DNA of 32,271 nucleotides. Origin: Candidatus Berkelbacteria bacterium CG10_big_fil_rev_8_21_14_0_10_43_13 (GTDB lineage Bacteria > Patescibacteriota > UBA1384 > XYA2-FULL-43-10 > 1-14-0-10-43-13). The notes under the pieces were generated by a model. It was given only the letters and a program-made list of their open reading frames with translations. It did not search any database and was not told the DNA's origin. The stretch's first letter is position 1. Each line of letters starts with the position of its first letter. The position numbers were made by a program, and so were the translations under genes. Positions 1 through 6,980 of this stretch are shown here, one piece after another. The stretch lies in contig PEZW01000027.1 of the NCBI GenBank assembly GCA_002773985.1, positions 1-32,271 on the forward strand, read 5' to 3'.

Positions 1-2
1 GA

Positions 3-1343
3 GTTTTTACTTTTCCAATCCCGACCTACAATATTTCCAAGGATTTTGATTGGGACAATAAAAATATCGAAAATCTTTGGAAGATGACCGCAAAATATGG
101 CATTCCGTACTTCTCAAATTTCGTCAACTCCGATATGGATCCTGAGGATGCCAGAAGTATGTGTTGCCGCCTGAGATTGGATAATCGTGAATTGCGTAAA
201 CGTGGTGGCGGTCTCTTTGGCGCCAATCCGTTAACCGGTTCTGTCGGCGTGGTGACGGTCAATCTGCCGCGGCTTGGGTATCGTTCTAGAGACAAGCGTG
301 AATTTTTCTACAATCTGACCTACATCATGGATCTGGCCAAGGAAAGCCTGGAGATGAAGCGCAAGGTTTTGGAAAATATGACCGACAAAGGTCTCTATCC
401 TTACTCGAAATTTTATCTTCGCAATGTCAAGAAGCGTGATGACAAATACTGGTCAAATCATTTCTCGACGATCGGACTTGTCGGACTGAATGAAGCGAGT
501 CTAAATTTGCTCGGTCACGACCTGACGACAGCAGAGGGTCAGCAGTTTGGCCGTGAAGCTCTGGAATTTATGCGTGAGAAAATTTATGGCTATCAGGCCG
601 AGACCGGTAATTATTATAACTTGGAAGCAACTCCGGCTGAAGGTACGTCATACCGTTTGGCGCTCAAGGACAAGCAAATATATCCGGAAATTATGGTCGC
701 CAACGAAGACGCAATCAGTGAGAGCAGTGAAGTCGCACCGTATTACACCAACTCATCACACCTGCCAGTTGATTTTACCGACGATCTTTTCGAAACACTC
801 GACTTGCAAGACGATCTCCAGACCAAATACACCGGTGGCACCGTGGTTCATCTCTTTGTCGGCGAAGAAATAACTGATACGACCGCGGTCAAAAACCTGG
901 TCAGGACGGTTTGCGAAAACTACCATTTACCTTATTTCACTGTTACGCCAACATTCTCGATCTGTCCGAACCATGGATATATTGCCGGCAAGGTTATGAC
1001 ATGCGAAAAATGTGGAGCCACAAACGAAGTCTATTCTCGGATTGTTGGCTACATCAGACCGATCCAACAGTGGAATTCCGGCAAAAGATCAGAATTTGAC
1101 GACAGAACCACATATAAGTTTGTCGACGGCAAGGAAAAAGCGGAGGCGGTTGCCCCCAACGGGGGTCCCTTTGGGGCTATCGAAACTACTGAGATAGAAT
1201 TCAGTTCTGGTGATGATCCGACAAAGAAGAAAACCAAAAAGACGAAGGAAAAGGTCTTGTCTGAGCCCAAGGTTGCTGTTGAAGAGGCACCAGAAATAAA
1301 GGTGACTATAGCTGAGGCAACTGAGCAAGCAGCGTTAATCTAG
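3..1343 (+). CDS. nrdD: Anaerobic ribonucleoside-triphosphate reductase, C-terminal part (5' truncated by window edge)
   Basis: Class III ribonucleotide reductase makes dNTPs from NTPs without oxygen, using a glycyl radical. The frame is open from base 3, so the gene begins upstream; the first codons read VFTFPIPTYNISKDFDWD, a typical NrdD stretch. The C-terminal zinc site is visible as CPNHGY followed by CEKC, then the glycyl-radical loop SRIVGYIRP (radical Gly codon 1047-1049) and WNSGKRSEF. After the loop there is an unusual tail of about 75 residues rich in Lys, Glu and Ala. Part of the tail (VAPNGGPFGAI) is encoded by a double-hairpin repeat also seen in spacers. The gene ends in TAG directly followed by a GTACCGAG-type repeat. 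It is followed 82 bases later by its activase gene nrdG. The family call is secure; the tail is probably dispensable, which is inference. Confidence 0.96.
   Translation, partial: VFTFPIPTYNISKDFDWDNKNIENLWKMTAKYGIPYFSNFVNSDMDPEDARSMCCRLRLDNRELRKRGGGLFGANPLTGSVGVVTVNLPRLGYRSRDKREFFYNLTYIMDLAKESLEMKRKVLENMTDKGLYPYSKFYLRNVKKRDDKYWSNHFSTIGLVGLNEASLNLLGHDLTTAEGQQFGREALEFMREKIYGYQAETGNYYNLEATPAEGTSYRLALKDKQIYPEIMVANEDAISESSEVAPYYTNSSHLPVDFTDDLFETLDLQDDLQTKYTGGTVVHLFVGEEITDTTAVKNLVRTVCENYHLPYFTVTPTFSICPNHGYIAGKVMTCEKCGATNEVYSRIVGYIRPIQQWNSGKRSEFDDRTTYKFVDGKEKAEAVAPNGGPFGAIETTEIEFSSGDDPTKKKTKKTKEKVLSEPKVAVEEAPEIKVTIAEATEQAALI
1152..1177. repeat. Double mini-hairpin repeat inside the nrdD tail
   Basis: CCCCC-aac-GGGGG is followed directly by CCC-ttt-GGGG. 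The same two-hairpin architecture, with different stem bases, occurs in spacers at 5831-5854 and 18406-18435. Here it is read in frame as part of the NrdD C-terminal tail. Confidence 0.7.
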
Positions 1344-1344
1344 T

Positions 1345-1420
1345 TGCAAGTACCGAGTACACAGTACCGAGCAGCACATTTCTATCTTGACTCGTAACTC
1401 AGTCCTCGGAACTTGATACT
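1345..1420. repeat. Family A (GTACCGAG) repeats, imperfect inverted pair between nrdD and nrdG
   Basis: The left arm contains GCAAGTACCGAG and a second AGTACCGAG. The right arm, read on the minus strand, contains CAAGTTCCGAGGACTGAG. The arms could form an imperfect hairpin across the nrdD-nrdG spacer. The same family flanks the four-helix-bundle gene at 28.7 and 29.2 kb and lies within polA at 22535-22606. It begins directly after the nrdD stop codon. Confidence 0.7.
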
Positions 1421-1425
1421 TAAGC

Positions 1426-2235
1426 ATGAACATCGCAGGAATCCAAAAACTAACTCTGGTAGACTTTCCCGGTCACGTAGCAGCCACGGTTTTCACCCGT
1501 GGCTGTTCGTTCCGGTGCGGCTTTTGTCACAACCCAGAACTTGTCTTGCCGGAGAAATTCAATCCGCTCTTGAGTGAGGCGCAGATTTTCGAATTTCTCG
1601 AATCGCGTTATGGCAAACTGACTGGTATCTGCTTCACTGGTGGTGAGCCGTTGATGAATCCAGACGCCGATAAATTTATCTCCCATCTGAAGGCACTTGG
1701 CTTTGACGTGAAGCTGGACACAAATGGTTCATTTCCGGATCGACTGGAAAAAATTATCAAGGACGGCGACGTCGATTATATCGCTATGGATATTAAAAAC
1801 AGTTTGAGCAAGTATGCTCAAACTGCAATTCCTAATTCTAAATTTAGCACAGATCCCTTGGCTTCGCTCGGGATGACAGAAAAACTGTCAATTTCTAACC
1901 AAAGCTCAAATCAAAAACCCAAATTTTCAAACAGTGAAACAATTGAACAATCGAACAATGAGTTAACAAAGAAAATTCAACGCTCTGTCAAACTTATAAT
2001 GGATTCTGGTATCAACTATGAGTTCAGAACAACCGCCTGTCATCCGCTTCACGAACTTGCTGATTTCGAGGCGATGGGGAAGATGATCAAGGGTGCCAAA
2101 CGTTATTTTCTGCAAAATTACAAAAAATCAAAACGGATCGATGAGACCATTAAGTATGAGCCGTTTGCTGACGATGAACTAAAAAAAGCTAAGAAGATTA
2201 TGGGCAAGTATGTAAAAGAGGTCGGAATCCGCTAA
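1426..2235 (+). CDS. nrdG: Anaerobic ribonucleotide reductase activating protein (radical SAM)
   Basis: This enzyme generates the glycyl radical on NrdD from S-adenosylmethionine and a 4Fe-4S cluster. The cluster motif CxxxCxxC is seen as CSFRCGFC at residues 27-34, followed by the radical-SAM motif FTGGEPL near residues 70-76. The N-terminus (MNIAGIQKLTLVDFPG) is typical of the NrdG2 type. Between about residues 134 and 172 the protein carries a low-complexity Ser/Asn/Lys-rich segment absent from the usual family architecture. Its DNA contains spacer-repeat sequences, including a GATCCCTTGGCTTCGC...GGGATGACA unit. Conserved structure resumes at KKIQRSVKLIMDSG. No good Shine-Dalgarno (SD) site is seen; translation may be coupled to nrdD. 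Two cysteines could still be masked by uncertain alignment, but the family call is firm. Confidence 0.94.
   Translation: MNIAGIQKLTLVDFPGHVAATVFTRGCSFRCGFCHNPELVLPEKFNPLLSEAQIFEFLESRYGKLTGICFTGGEPLMNPDADKFISHLKALGFDVKLDTNGSFPDRLEKIIKDGDVDYIAMDIKNSLSKYAQTAIPNSKFSTDPLASLGMTEKLSISNQSSNQKPKFSNSETIEQSNNELTKKIQRSVKLIMDSGINYEFRTTACHPLHELADFEAMGKMIKGAKRYFLQNYKKSKRIDETIKYEPFADDELKKAKKIMGKYVKEVGIR
1825..1960. repeat. Spacer-type repeats embedded in frame in nrdG
   Basis: This stretch combines a family B-like piece (CCTAATTCTAAATTT), the family F unit GATCCC...GGGATGACA, a further TCAATTTCTAA piece and GAACAATCGAACAATGAG. All of these are typical of intergenic DNA in this window, yet here they are translated without a stop as residues 134-178 of NrdG. 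Confidence 0.7.
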
Positions 2236-2261
2236 CTAAATTATTAATTTACTCATATCAC

Positions 2262-2290
2262 AAAAACCTCAACAGTAAGTTGAGGTTTTT
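2262..2290 (+). terminator. Rho-independent terminator after nrdG
   Basis: A 12-bp perfect stem (AAAAACCTCAAC / GTTGAGGTTTTT) with a 5-base loop lies 27 bases after the nrdG stop and ends in a T run. It could act in both directions. Confidence 0.88.
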
Positions 2291-2330
2291 GCTTGAGAGA
2301 ACCAAATATATTTTGCAACGACAATTTTTG

Positions 2331-2367
2331 AAAAACCCTTCCCACCGACACGGGGTGTGTGCCGGTG
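2331..2367 (-). terminator. Terminator of the GC-rich orphan gene at 2453-2911
   Basis: On the minus strand CACCGGCAC and GTGTCGGTG pair (9 bp, one G-U) around a 7-base loop, and a TTTTT run follows 7 bases later. It is enclosed by a wider inverted repeat, TTGCAACGACAA (from about 2313) with TTGTCGTTGC (2377-2386). A run of nine G lies at 2403-2411, between this terminator and the gene. Confidence 0.7.
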
Positions 2368-2452
2368 AGGGGATGTTTGTCGTTGCGTGTTGCAACTTTT
2401 GTGGGGGGGGGTGTGTCCGCTTGGAAAAGCGGAGTGGTGTGATGGGCTGTGA

Positions 2453-2911
2453 TCACACGGCCGCGAAGCCGACGATCTGGAAGATCTCTGGTAGAGACGT
2501 AGAAGTCTGGAAGAAGGTCGCTTCCCTTTTACCTTCTTCGGTTTCCGGTTCGATCACGAGGATGTACTTCTGCCCTCGATAGTAGTACGCCGCTGACGGG
2601 ACGACGAGTCGCTGGTCTTTTGGGAGTAGCGGAGCAGCTACCAGCGCCACTTCCCAGTCGCCTTGATGGCGTTTTTGCTTCTTCACGGTGGCAATTGCAT
2701 GCTCGGGCCGGTAAACATTCTTCGGTTGTCCCAGCAATGCCACTTTCCAGGCAGAGGTCATATTGCCTTCATCGGGGTTGGGCAGGTGGTCCTCAATCCA
2801 TTCCAGCGCAGGATTGAGACCGATCAACCCGGATCGCTCGACCAGGGCTATGATATCCTGGCTGTGATCTACCTCGAAAGCGGTCTCTGTGGTAGTCAGC
2901 GCGATTGCCAT
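2453..2911 (-). CDS. Orphan protein, GC-rich single-gene cassette 1 (152 aa)
   Basis: I do not recognise the family. The protein is soluble-looking, with no membrane segment or signal peptide. It begins MAIALTTTETAFEVDHSQD and has an acidic middle and a KKQKRHQGDWEVALVAAPLL stretch. The start is supported by AAGGAG seven bases upstream of the ATG. A good promoter lies at 2998-3025 (TTGACA, 16 bases, TAAACT on the minus strand), giving a leader of about 80 bases that can fold (GGGTCT...AGACGCCC). GC content is visibly higher than in neighbouring genes, and orientation is opposite to both neighbours. It resembles three other solitary minus-strand genes here (6333, 10188, 30877) in GC, orientation and isolation, but not in protein sequence. 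Coding status is likely given promoter, SD and terminator; function is unknown. Confidence 0.7.
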   Translation of the reverse strand: MAIALTTTETAFEVDHSQDIIALVERSGLIGLNPALEWIEDHLPNPDEGNMTSAWKVALLGQPKNVYRPEHAIATVKKQKRHQGDWEVALVAAPLLPKDQRLVVPSAAYYYRGQKYILVIEPETEEGKREATFFQTSTSLPEIFQIVGFAAV

Positions 2912-2997
2912 GTGTTGCTCCTTGGATAGCAGGTTCTGCCCCTTGTCTCCTCACAAAACGCCTGGGCGTCTCGCGAAGACCCAAGGTACTGCTACAA

Positions 2998-3025
2998 AGT
3001 TTATCAGATGGGTGATTTCTGTCAA
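2998..3025 (-). promoter_or_regulatory. Promoter of orphan cassette 1
   Basis: On the minus strand TTGACA (3020-3025) is followed by a 16-base spacer and TAAACT (2998-3003), 87 bases upstream of the ATG at 2911. Confidence 0.65.
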
Positions 3026-3077
3026 TTGTTGATAACTGACGCCAAGCGTCATCTTGAGCTCACCACAGATTCTTTTA

Positions 3078-3105
3078 TTGACATTTTACAATATAGGACT
3101 AAATT
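3078..3105 (+). promoter_or_regulatory. Promoter of the ASCH gene, placed for a leaderless mRNA
   Basis: TTGACA (3078-3083), a 16-base spacer and TAAATT (3100-3105) precede the ATG at 3112 by only 6 bases, so the predicted start of transcription coincides with the start codon. No SD site is visible. Confidence 0.55.
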
Positions 3106-3111
3106 ATAAAT

Positions 3112-3612
3112 ATGGAGCAACTTGCTCTCATCACGAGCCGGAGGGATCATGTCGCAATTATGCGTCCGTCTTTGGGTTTTCTCGAAAAGATAGAGAACGG
3201 CGACAAGACGATCGAGTCTCGCTGGTATTTGCAGCGATCCGCGCCTTGGGATGAAATTAGTGCCGGTGACACGATCTATTTCAAAAACGCCGGCGAGCCG
3301 GCTTCGGTCAAAGCCAGTGTTGCCGATGTTCGACATTTAGCCAGATTAAATCCGTTCAAAATCCGTCAACTTCTGGATGAATTTGGTTCGCGTCTCGGCT
3401 TGACGAAATCTGATTCCGACAGCTATTTCACCGAGATTAAAAACAAAAAATTTGGTATTCTCATCTATCTTCAAGATGTCAAGAAAATCAGACCGTTTGA
3501 TATCGACAAGCGTGGCTTTGGTACGATGTCGGCCTGGCTCGTCATCGAAAATATTGATAAAATTAAACGAGTCAAAGCACAGACATTTAAGCAAAATAAA
3601 TTGCTGAGGTGA
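3112..3612 (+). CDS. ASCH/PUA-like domain protein (166 aa)
   Basis: Residues about 14-70 read AIMRPSLGFLEKIENGDKTI followed by ESRW, then GDTIYF and KASVADV. This matches the ASCH pattern of a nucleic-acid-binding PUA-like fold: basic G-x-K-T-[IV]-E-x-R core, then the GD-hhh-F strand. ASCH proteins bind RNA or modified nucleosides; the ligand here cannot be deduced. The rest of the protein is Lys-rich and ends in a basic tail. It is followed after 4 bases by an HD-hydrolase gene, so the two are probably co-transcribed. The spacing of the upstream promoter suggests a leaderless message. Confidence 0.75.
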   Translation: MEQLALITSRRDHVAIMRPSLGFLEKIENGDKTIESRWYLQRSAPWDEISAGDTIYFKNAGEPASVKASVADVRHLARLNPFKIRQLLDEFGSRLGLTKSDSDSYFTEIKNKKFGILIYLQDVKKIRPFDIDKRGFGTMSAWLVIENIDKIKRVKAQTFKQNKLLR

Positions 3613-3616
3613 AAAA

Positions 3617-4207
3617 ATGAACATTGTTAAAAAGGCTAAGAAATATTGTCTTTCGATTATTGATGAAAGCGACGACATTTTCAGCCTCGTGACACATTTA
3701 CCAGAGGCGGAGAAATGGGCGGAGAAGATTTGTGATCTTCGTCCAGAAGCTGATAGAGAGGTAGTTTTGTTGACAGTTTGGCTCCATGACGTTTCGCATT
3801 ATGTTGGCGACAGAGATACTGACCACGCTGTCCGGTCTGAAAAAATGGCTAAGGAATTCCTGGAGAAAAACCAATACGATCCGAAAAAATTGCCAATGGT
3901 GCTACACGGTGTTCGTTCACATCGCAATCGTGACGTTGCTCCAGAAACGATCGAAGCAAAAATATTTGCCTGTGCTGATTCGGCTAGCCACATGACTGAC
4001 ATTGCCTATCTTTTGATGATGCAGACTGGTCGATTTGAGTATTTGGCTGGAAAGCTGGAACGGGACTTCAGAGATGTTAATTTCTTTCCTGAGATACACA
4101 AAATGCTTTCCCCTGTTTACCGAAGTTGGAAAGAGTTGGCCAAAAATTACAAAGCACTGCACCTTATAGAGAAAGTAAAACCAAAATCAGAGTTCGGATT
4201 CAATTAA
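3617..4207 (+). CDS. HD-domain phosphohydrolase (196 aa)
   Basis: HD-superfamily metal-dependent phosphohydrolases cleave nucleotides or other phosphate esters. The ligands are visible in order: His27 (THLPEAEKWA), His57-Asp58 (VWLHDVSH), His97 and His102 (VLHGVRSHRNRD) and Asp111 (ACADSASHMTD). The arrangement is that of the small single-domain HD family, and the length fits. The start is supported by GAGGTG upstream. The gene sits 4 bases after the ASCH gene, suggesting a shared role in nucleotide or RNA-derived nucleoside metabolism (inference). The substrate is unknown. Confidence 0.87.
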   Translation: MNIVKKAKKYCLSIIDESDDIFSLVTHLPEAEKWAEKICDLRPEADREVVLLTVWLHDVSHYVGDRDTDHAVRSEKMAKEFLEKNQYDPKKLPMVLHGVRSHRNRDVAPETIEAKIFACADSASHMTDIAYLLMMQTGRFEYLAGKLERDFRDVNFFPEIHKMLSPVYRSWKELAKNYKALHLIEKVKPKSEFGFN

Positions 4208-4353
4208 TGGCTCGCCTGTCATTTGTCATCTCGGTCTGACCGCCGGCAAAGCAGGGAAGTCGCGGTATAAAGTTTTTAACTTGCTCAGTTTCCGTTTCCA
4301 CTGTATGACAGATCTAGCTTAATTCTGTATTCTGTATTCTTAATTCTTGCCTT
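4208..4353. other. Spacer with repeat fragments
   Basis: The spacer contains a family F-like GTCATCTCGG piece with GCCGGC (4222-4260) and an AT-rich direct repeat, TTCTGTATTCTGTATTCTT (about 4323-4341), like the family C repeats. No gene, terminator or SD site for the next gene is evident. Confidence 0.5.
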
Positions 4354-4929
4354 ATGACTTACAAAACACATCTCTCAATGGGAATACTGTTTTCGAGCAT
4401 TGTATTCCTCAATGTCGATAAATTAGAACTCTCGACCAGTCTGGCGATAATTTTGTTTTTTTCAACATTGCTCGGAGCCAGCACGCCGGATCTCGATACG
4501 CCGGCCGGGGGGTTGTGGCAGAAGATTCCGGCTGGCAGTATCTTGTCGCGAATTGTCCGCCCAGTCTTCATCGGTGGACACCGTCATCTGTCGCATTCAC
4601 TCATCGGCATGGGAATTTTCATCTTTTTGTATTCGTTGTTATTAAAATGGCTTGGTCTCTTTTTTCCTCTATTACCTATAACTTCGTACTATATACTTTT
4701 GTCTTTCGTTCTAGGCTACGCCTCTCATCTTTTTGCCGATTCCCTGACTGAAGATGGCGTGCCGCTGCTCTTCCCTCTCGACTATCATTTCGGAATTCCA
4801 CCGAACCCATTTCAAAAAGTCCGAATCAAGACAGGCCAGTGGTTTGAAAACTTGGTCGTTTATCCGCTCGTAAACCTGGCAATTTTGATTATTATATATC
4901 AATATTATATTCATATAGTAAAAAGATAG
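4354..4929 (+). CDS. YdjM/DUF457-like inner-membrane metal-dependent hydrolase
   Basis: The sequence has the YdjM/DUF457 signature: an N-terminal MTYKTHLSMG with the first His, an acidic motif STPDLDTPAG, then GGHRHLSHSL and later YASHLFADSLTEDGVPLLFP. Four to five hydrophobic helices span residues about 8-20, 27-45, 84-103, 107-128 and 168-186. The His/Asp pattern is that of a membrane-embedded metal-dependent hydrolase; the family's substrate is not established. The length of 191 aa is normal. No SD site is seen before the ATG. Confidence 0.88.
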   Translation: MTYKTHLSMGILFSSIVFLNVDKLELSTSLAIILFFSTLLGASTPDLDTPAGGLWQKIPAGSILSRIVRPVFIGGHRHLSHSLIGMGIFIFLYSLLLKWLGLFFPLLPITSYYILLSFVLGYASHLFADSLTEDGVPLLFPLDYHFGIPPNPFQKVRIKTGQWFENLVVYPLVNLAILIIIYQYYIHIVKR

Positions 4930-5090
4930 CTCTCGGAGTTGATAATTGCTACAAAAAGTTTATCCTGAGCGTGGATTTTTTAATCCGGATAGTATATTAT
5001 TAAAGCTGAAAGCAAGGGTGCTTTGCACTCTGGTCGAAGCTTGGTTAATTATTTAGATTTTTTAAATTACGTGCGGTTTGAAATAGTCTC

Positions 5091-5118
5091 TTGATTGTTT
5101 TGAGTCATGTACTAATTT
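5091..5118 (+). promoter_or_regulatory. Possible promoter of the RRM gene
   Basis: TTGATT (5091-5096), a 16-base spacer and TAATTT (5113-5118) lie 20 bases before the ATG. Match to consensus is moderate. The rest of the 4930-5138 spacer is AT-rich with a GGATTTTTTAATCC hairpin near 4973-4986 and no ORF. Confidence 0.4.
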
Positions 5119-5138
5119 AAAATCTACTTAAGGTGAAT

Positions 5139-5438
5139 ATGGAAGAACGAAGAGAAGATTTTGCTCCTGCTGAGCCAAATCAAAAACTTTTCATTGGCGG
5201 ACTAGCTTGGGCTGCGACCGATGAAGATCTCAACGAGGCCTTCGCTCCCTTTGGTAACGTAGTCTCCGCTTCAGTGGTCAAGTACCCCGACACCGGCCGA
5301 TCAAAAGGTTTCGGTTTCGTCGAGTACGAGACAGTTGAAGAGGCGACCAAAGCCAAAGAAGGGCTAGATGGTAAGGAAATAGCTGGCAGGCCGATCAAAG
5401 TTGATTTTGCCCGTCCGCCACGAAAAAGAGAAGAGTAA
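5139..5438 (+). CDS. RRM-type RNA-binding protein (99 aa)
   Basis: This is a single RNA-recognition motif. RNP2 is seen as KLFIGGLAW and RNP1 as KGFGFVEY, with the final strand IKVDFARP and a basic PPRKREE tail. Such glycine-poor single-RRM proteins in bacteria resemble cyanobacterial Rbp cold-responsive proteins; a role as an RNA chaperone is inference. The ATG at 5139 is chosen over a GTG at 5133 because AAGG (5130-5133) is then spaced correctly. The gene is monocistronic, with a strong terminator behind it. Confidence 0.93.
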   Translation: MEERREDFAPAEPNQKLFIGGLAWAATDEDLNEAFAPFGNVVSASVVKYPDTGRSKGFGFVEYETVEEATKAKEGLDGKEIAGRPIKVDFARPPRKREE

Positions 5439-5469
5439 GTTGCGAAGCAACTGATCCTTTATCTTTTAA

Positions 5470-5508
5470 AAATATCCTGTAGTGAAAGCTATGGGATATT
5501 TTTTTTAT
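5470..5508 (+). terminator. Terminator after the RRM gene
   Basis: AAATATCCTGTAG pairs with CTATGGGATATTT (13 bp, two wobbles) around TGAAAG and runs into a T tract. Confidence 0.9.
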
Positions 5509-5512
5509 GTGG

Positions 5513-5996
5513 CAAAAATTTCTAATTTCTAATTTCTAATTCCTGCCTCGCCGGCAGGCGGGTCTAAACAAACTTCAAATCTCAAGCACTAAATCTCAAA
5601 TAAAATCACAATCATGCAATCAGAATTTGTTTTAAGATTTTGGGCGTGAAATTTAGTTAGAGCAATTAGGTCAATTAGATTAATTAGGTTAATTAGAAAT
5701 TTGTTCGGGTTTTCCCCAGAAATAGGACTAATCCACAGTTGATATATACCAGGGAGGGGTATATTGTGGAAACTAGGGGGTATGGCTGGGGAAAAGAAAA
5801 CTTTTCCCCAGAAGTCCAAATTTCTAATTTCCCCCAAAGGGGAGCCTTCGGCTTAATTTCTAAAGGTGTCATCCTGAGCCAAGCCGATTGATCGGCTGGC
5901 GTGAGGATTTTATTGCTGCACGCGAGATTTTTTATCATTACAGGTAGCATTGAATTTTTCGTATTTTTGTATCAGTTTGTATTTTCGTGATTTATT
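5513..5996. repeat. Repeat-rich spacer between the RRM gene and the csoR-like gene
   Basis: No gene is supported in this stretch of almost 490 bases. It holds family B (AATTTCTAATTTCTAATT, 5517-5540; TTAATTAGGTTAATTAG near 5680), a CCTGCC/GGCAGG hairpin (about 5543-5560), and a GGGGTATA-containing stretch near 5755. A double mini-hairpin (5831-5854) is set inside another AATTTCTAATTT, and a family F hairpin lies at 5871-5908 (ATCCT...AGGAT, CCAAGCCG...CGGCTGG). A family E unit (TATTTTCGTGATT) comes just before the next ATG. The order suggests repeats nested within repeats. Confidence 0.7.
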
Positions 5997-6239
5997 ATGA
6001 AACACCAATCAATTTACAATCGACTACGTCGCATCGAGGGTCAAATTCGCGGCATTGAAGAAATGATCGCCAAAGATCGACCAACCGAAGAAATTTTTGT
6101 TCAGCTTGCTGCCGCGAAGTCATCCTTGTCATCAACGTTGTCAGCTTTTATCGAGTCACTACTAGAGCAAAAGGATTCTGATTCAAAAATCAGTCTGACT
6201 GCCGAGCAGATCAGACTGATTTTGAGATCGATCAAATAA
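5997..6239 (+). CDS. CsoR/FrmR-family (DUF156) regulator lacking the metal ligands
   Basis: The 80-aa all-helical protein has the CsoR/RcnR/FrmR signature NRLRRIEGQIRGIEEMI at residues 8-24, followed by QLAAAKSSLSS. Proteins of this family are tetrameric repressors that release DNA on binding Cu, Ni or formaldehyde. The ligand positions are not conserved here: the usual Cys before the second helix is Thr (RPTEEIF), and the later His and Cys positions are Leu and Lys; there is no cysteine at all. It may therefore sense something else or act as a constitutive DNA-binding protein. Its last 55 bases recur at 6981-7035. Confidence 0.85.
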   Translation: MKHQSIYNRLRRIEGQIRGIEEMIAKDRPTEEIFVQLAAAKSSLSSTLSAFIESLLEQKDSDSKISLTAEQIRLILRSIK

Positions 6240-6240
6240 A
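6186..6240. repeat. Direct repeat, left copy (3' end of csoR-like gene)
   Basis: These 55 bases match 6981-7035 at 51 positions (4 substitutions, no gaps). The two copies bracket the GC-rich orphan gene at 6333-6902. Confidence 0.9.
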
Positions 6241-6263
6241 ATGACGATTTACTTTATGTAAAG

Positions 6264-6292
6264 CCGAAACCACCCGGTAGGGGGTGGTTCGG
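6264..6292 (-). terminator. Terminator-like hairpin of orphan cassette 2
   Basis: On the minus strand CCGAACCACCCC pairs with GGGTGGTTTCGG (one bulge), followed by CTTTACAT. It lies 41 bases after the stop of the orphan gene. Confidence 0.6.
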
Positions 6293-6332
6293 GTGAGTCT
6301 GACAACGGCTTGTTGGCAGCGGTTCTGTGTGA

Positions 6333-6902
6333 TCAGGTGCGCTGGATCTTGATTTTGGCGAGCTGTACTCCCAAGATCCATGTCTGGTTGAGCGTGTCGA
6401 TCGCCCAATCGACGTCATCCTTGTTTGGGCTGTCCGAATTGAACAGCACTCGCTGGCACTGGTCGAATTCGGCCTGGGCGCAGTCCGCGACGCTCCGGCC
6501 GGCGGCAATCTGTGCCTGCATGGCGACGGCCCATTGCTCCGCTAGTCTGATGCCGTCCCGCCCCTCGCCACGAAGCTTGGCGGTCTGGTAGAACCAGAGG
6601 CCCTCGTCGCGAAGTTCGACCGTCTCATCGCGAGTTGGGATGGCGATGCGCTCCCTCGAGTTATAGAGAGGCACCAGTTCGCTCATCACAGCTCTCAAAC
6701 CCCTGTCGTACTTCTCCTTGACGTGAGGCAGTTTGCGGAAGAACAGCATGGGCATATCCCAATACAGTCCCCACTTAATATTGGCCCTGACCTTCGCTCG
6801 CCTCTGGATTTCCATGTAGAAAGAGGCTGGTGGGCAGTCAAGGAAACCAGGTCCCCATTCAAGGACAGCGACATGCCATCCTCGGTCGTCGTTCTCGTTC
6901 AT
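6333..6902 (-). CDS. Orphan protein, GC-rich single-gene cassette 2 (189 aa)
   Basis: The family is not recognised. The protein starts MNENDDRGWHVAVLEWGPGF, is rich in Trp and Arg and looks soluble and largely helical. The ATG at 6902 is preferred to an upstream in-frame start at 6950, because AGGGAGAT precedes it and the upstream stretch is AT-rich, non-coding-like DNA. A possible promoter (TTGATT...TATATA) lies around 6916-6945 on the minus strand. GC is visibly higher than in its neighbours. The gene lies between two copies of the csoR 3' end and ends in TGATCA, as do two of the other cassettes. The flanking duplication suggests acquisition by insertion (inference). Confidence 0.7.
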   Translation of the reverse strand: MNENDDRGWHVAVLEWGPGFLDCPPASFYMEIQRRAKVRANIKWGLYWDMPMLFFRKLPHVKEKYDRGLRAVMSELVPLYNSRERIAIPTRDETVELRDEGLWFYQTAKLRGEGRDGIRLAEQWAVAMQAQIAAGRSVADCAQAEFDQCQRVLFNSDSPNKDDVDWAIDTLNQTWILGVQLAKIKIQRT

Positions 6903-6980
6903 CAGCGATCTCCCTACTGTTTGTATATAACAAAATCGAAAAATAATCAACCCAGATTTGCAAAAAAATAAATCAATAAT

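Noticed and set aside
2403-2411. Run of nine G as a functional element
   Set aside because: It could be a sequencing or assembly homopolymer artefact; nothing else supports a function.
2235-3107. ACTAAATTAT shared by both sides of orphan cassette 1 as a target-site duplication
   Set aside because: The match is 10 bases of AT-rich sequence and could easily be chance.
5589-5950. Minus-strand open frames of 82 and 85 codons in the RRM-csoR spacer
   Set aside because: They are made of translated repeats (INLINLIDLIAL) with no SD site or protein-like composition.
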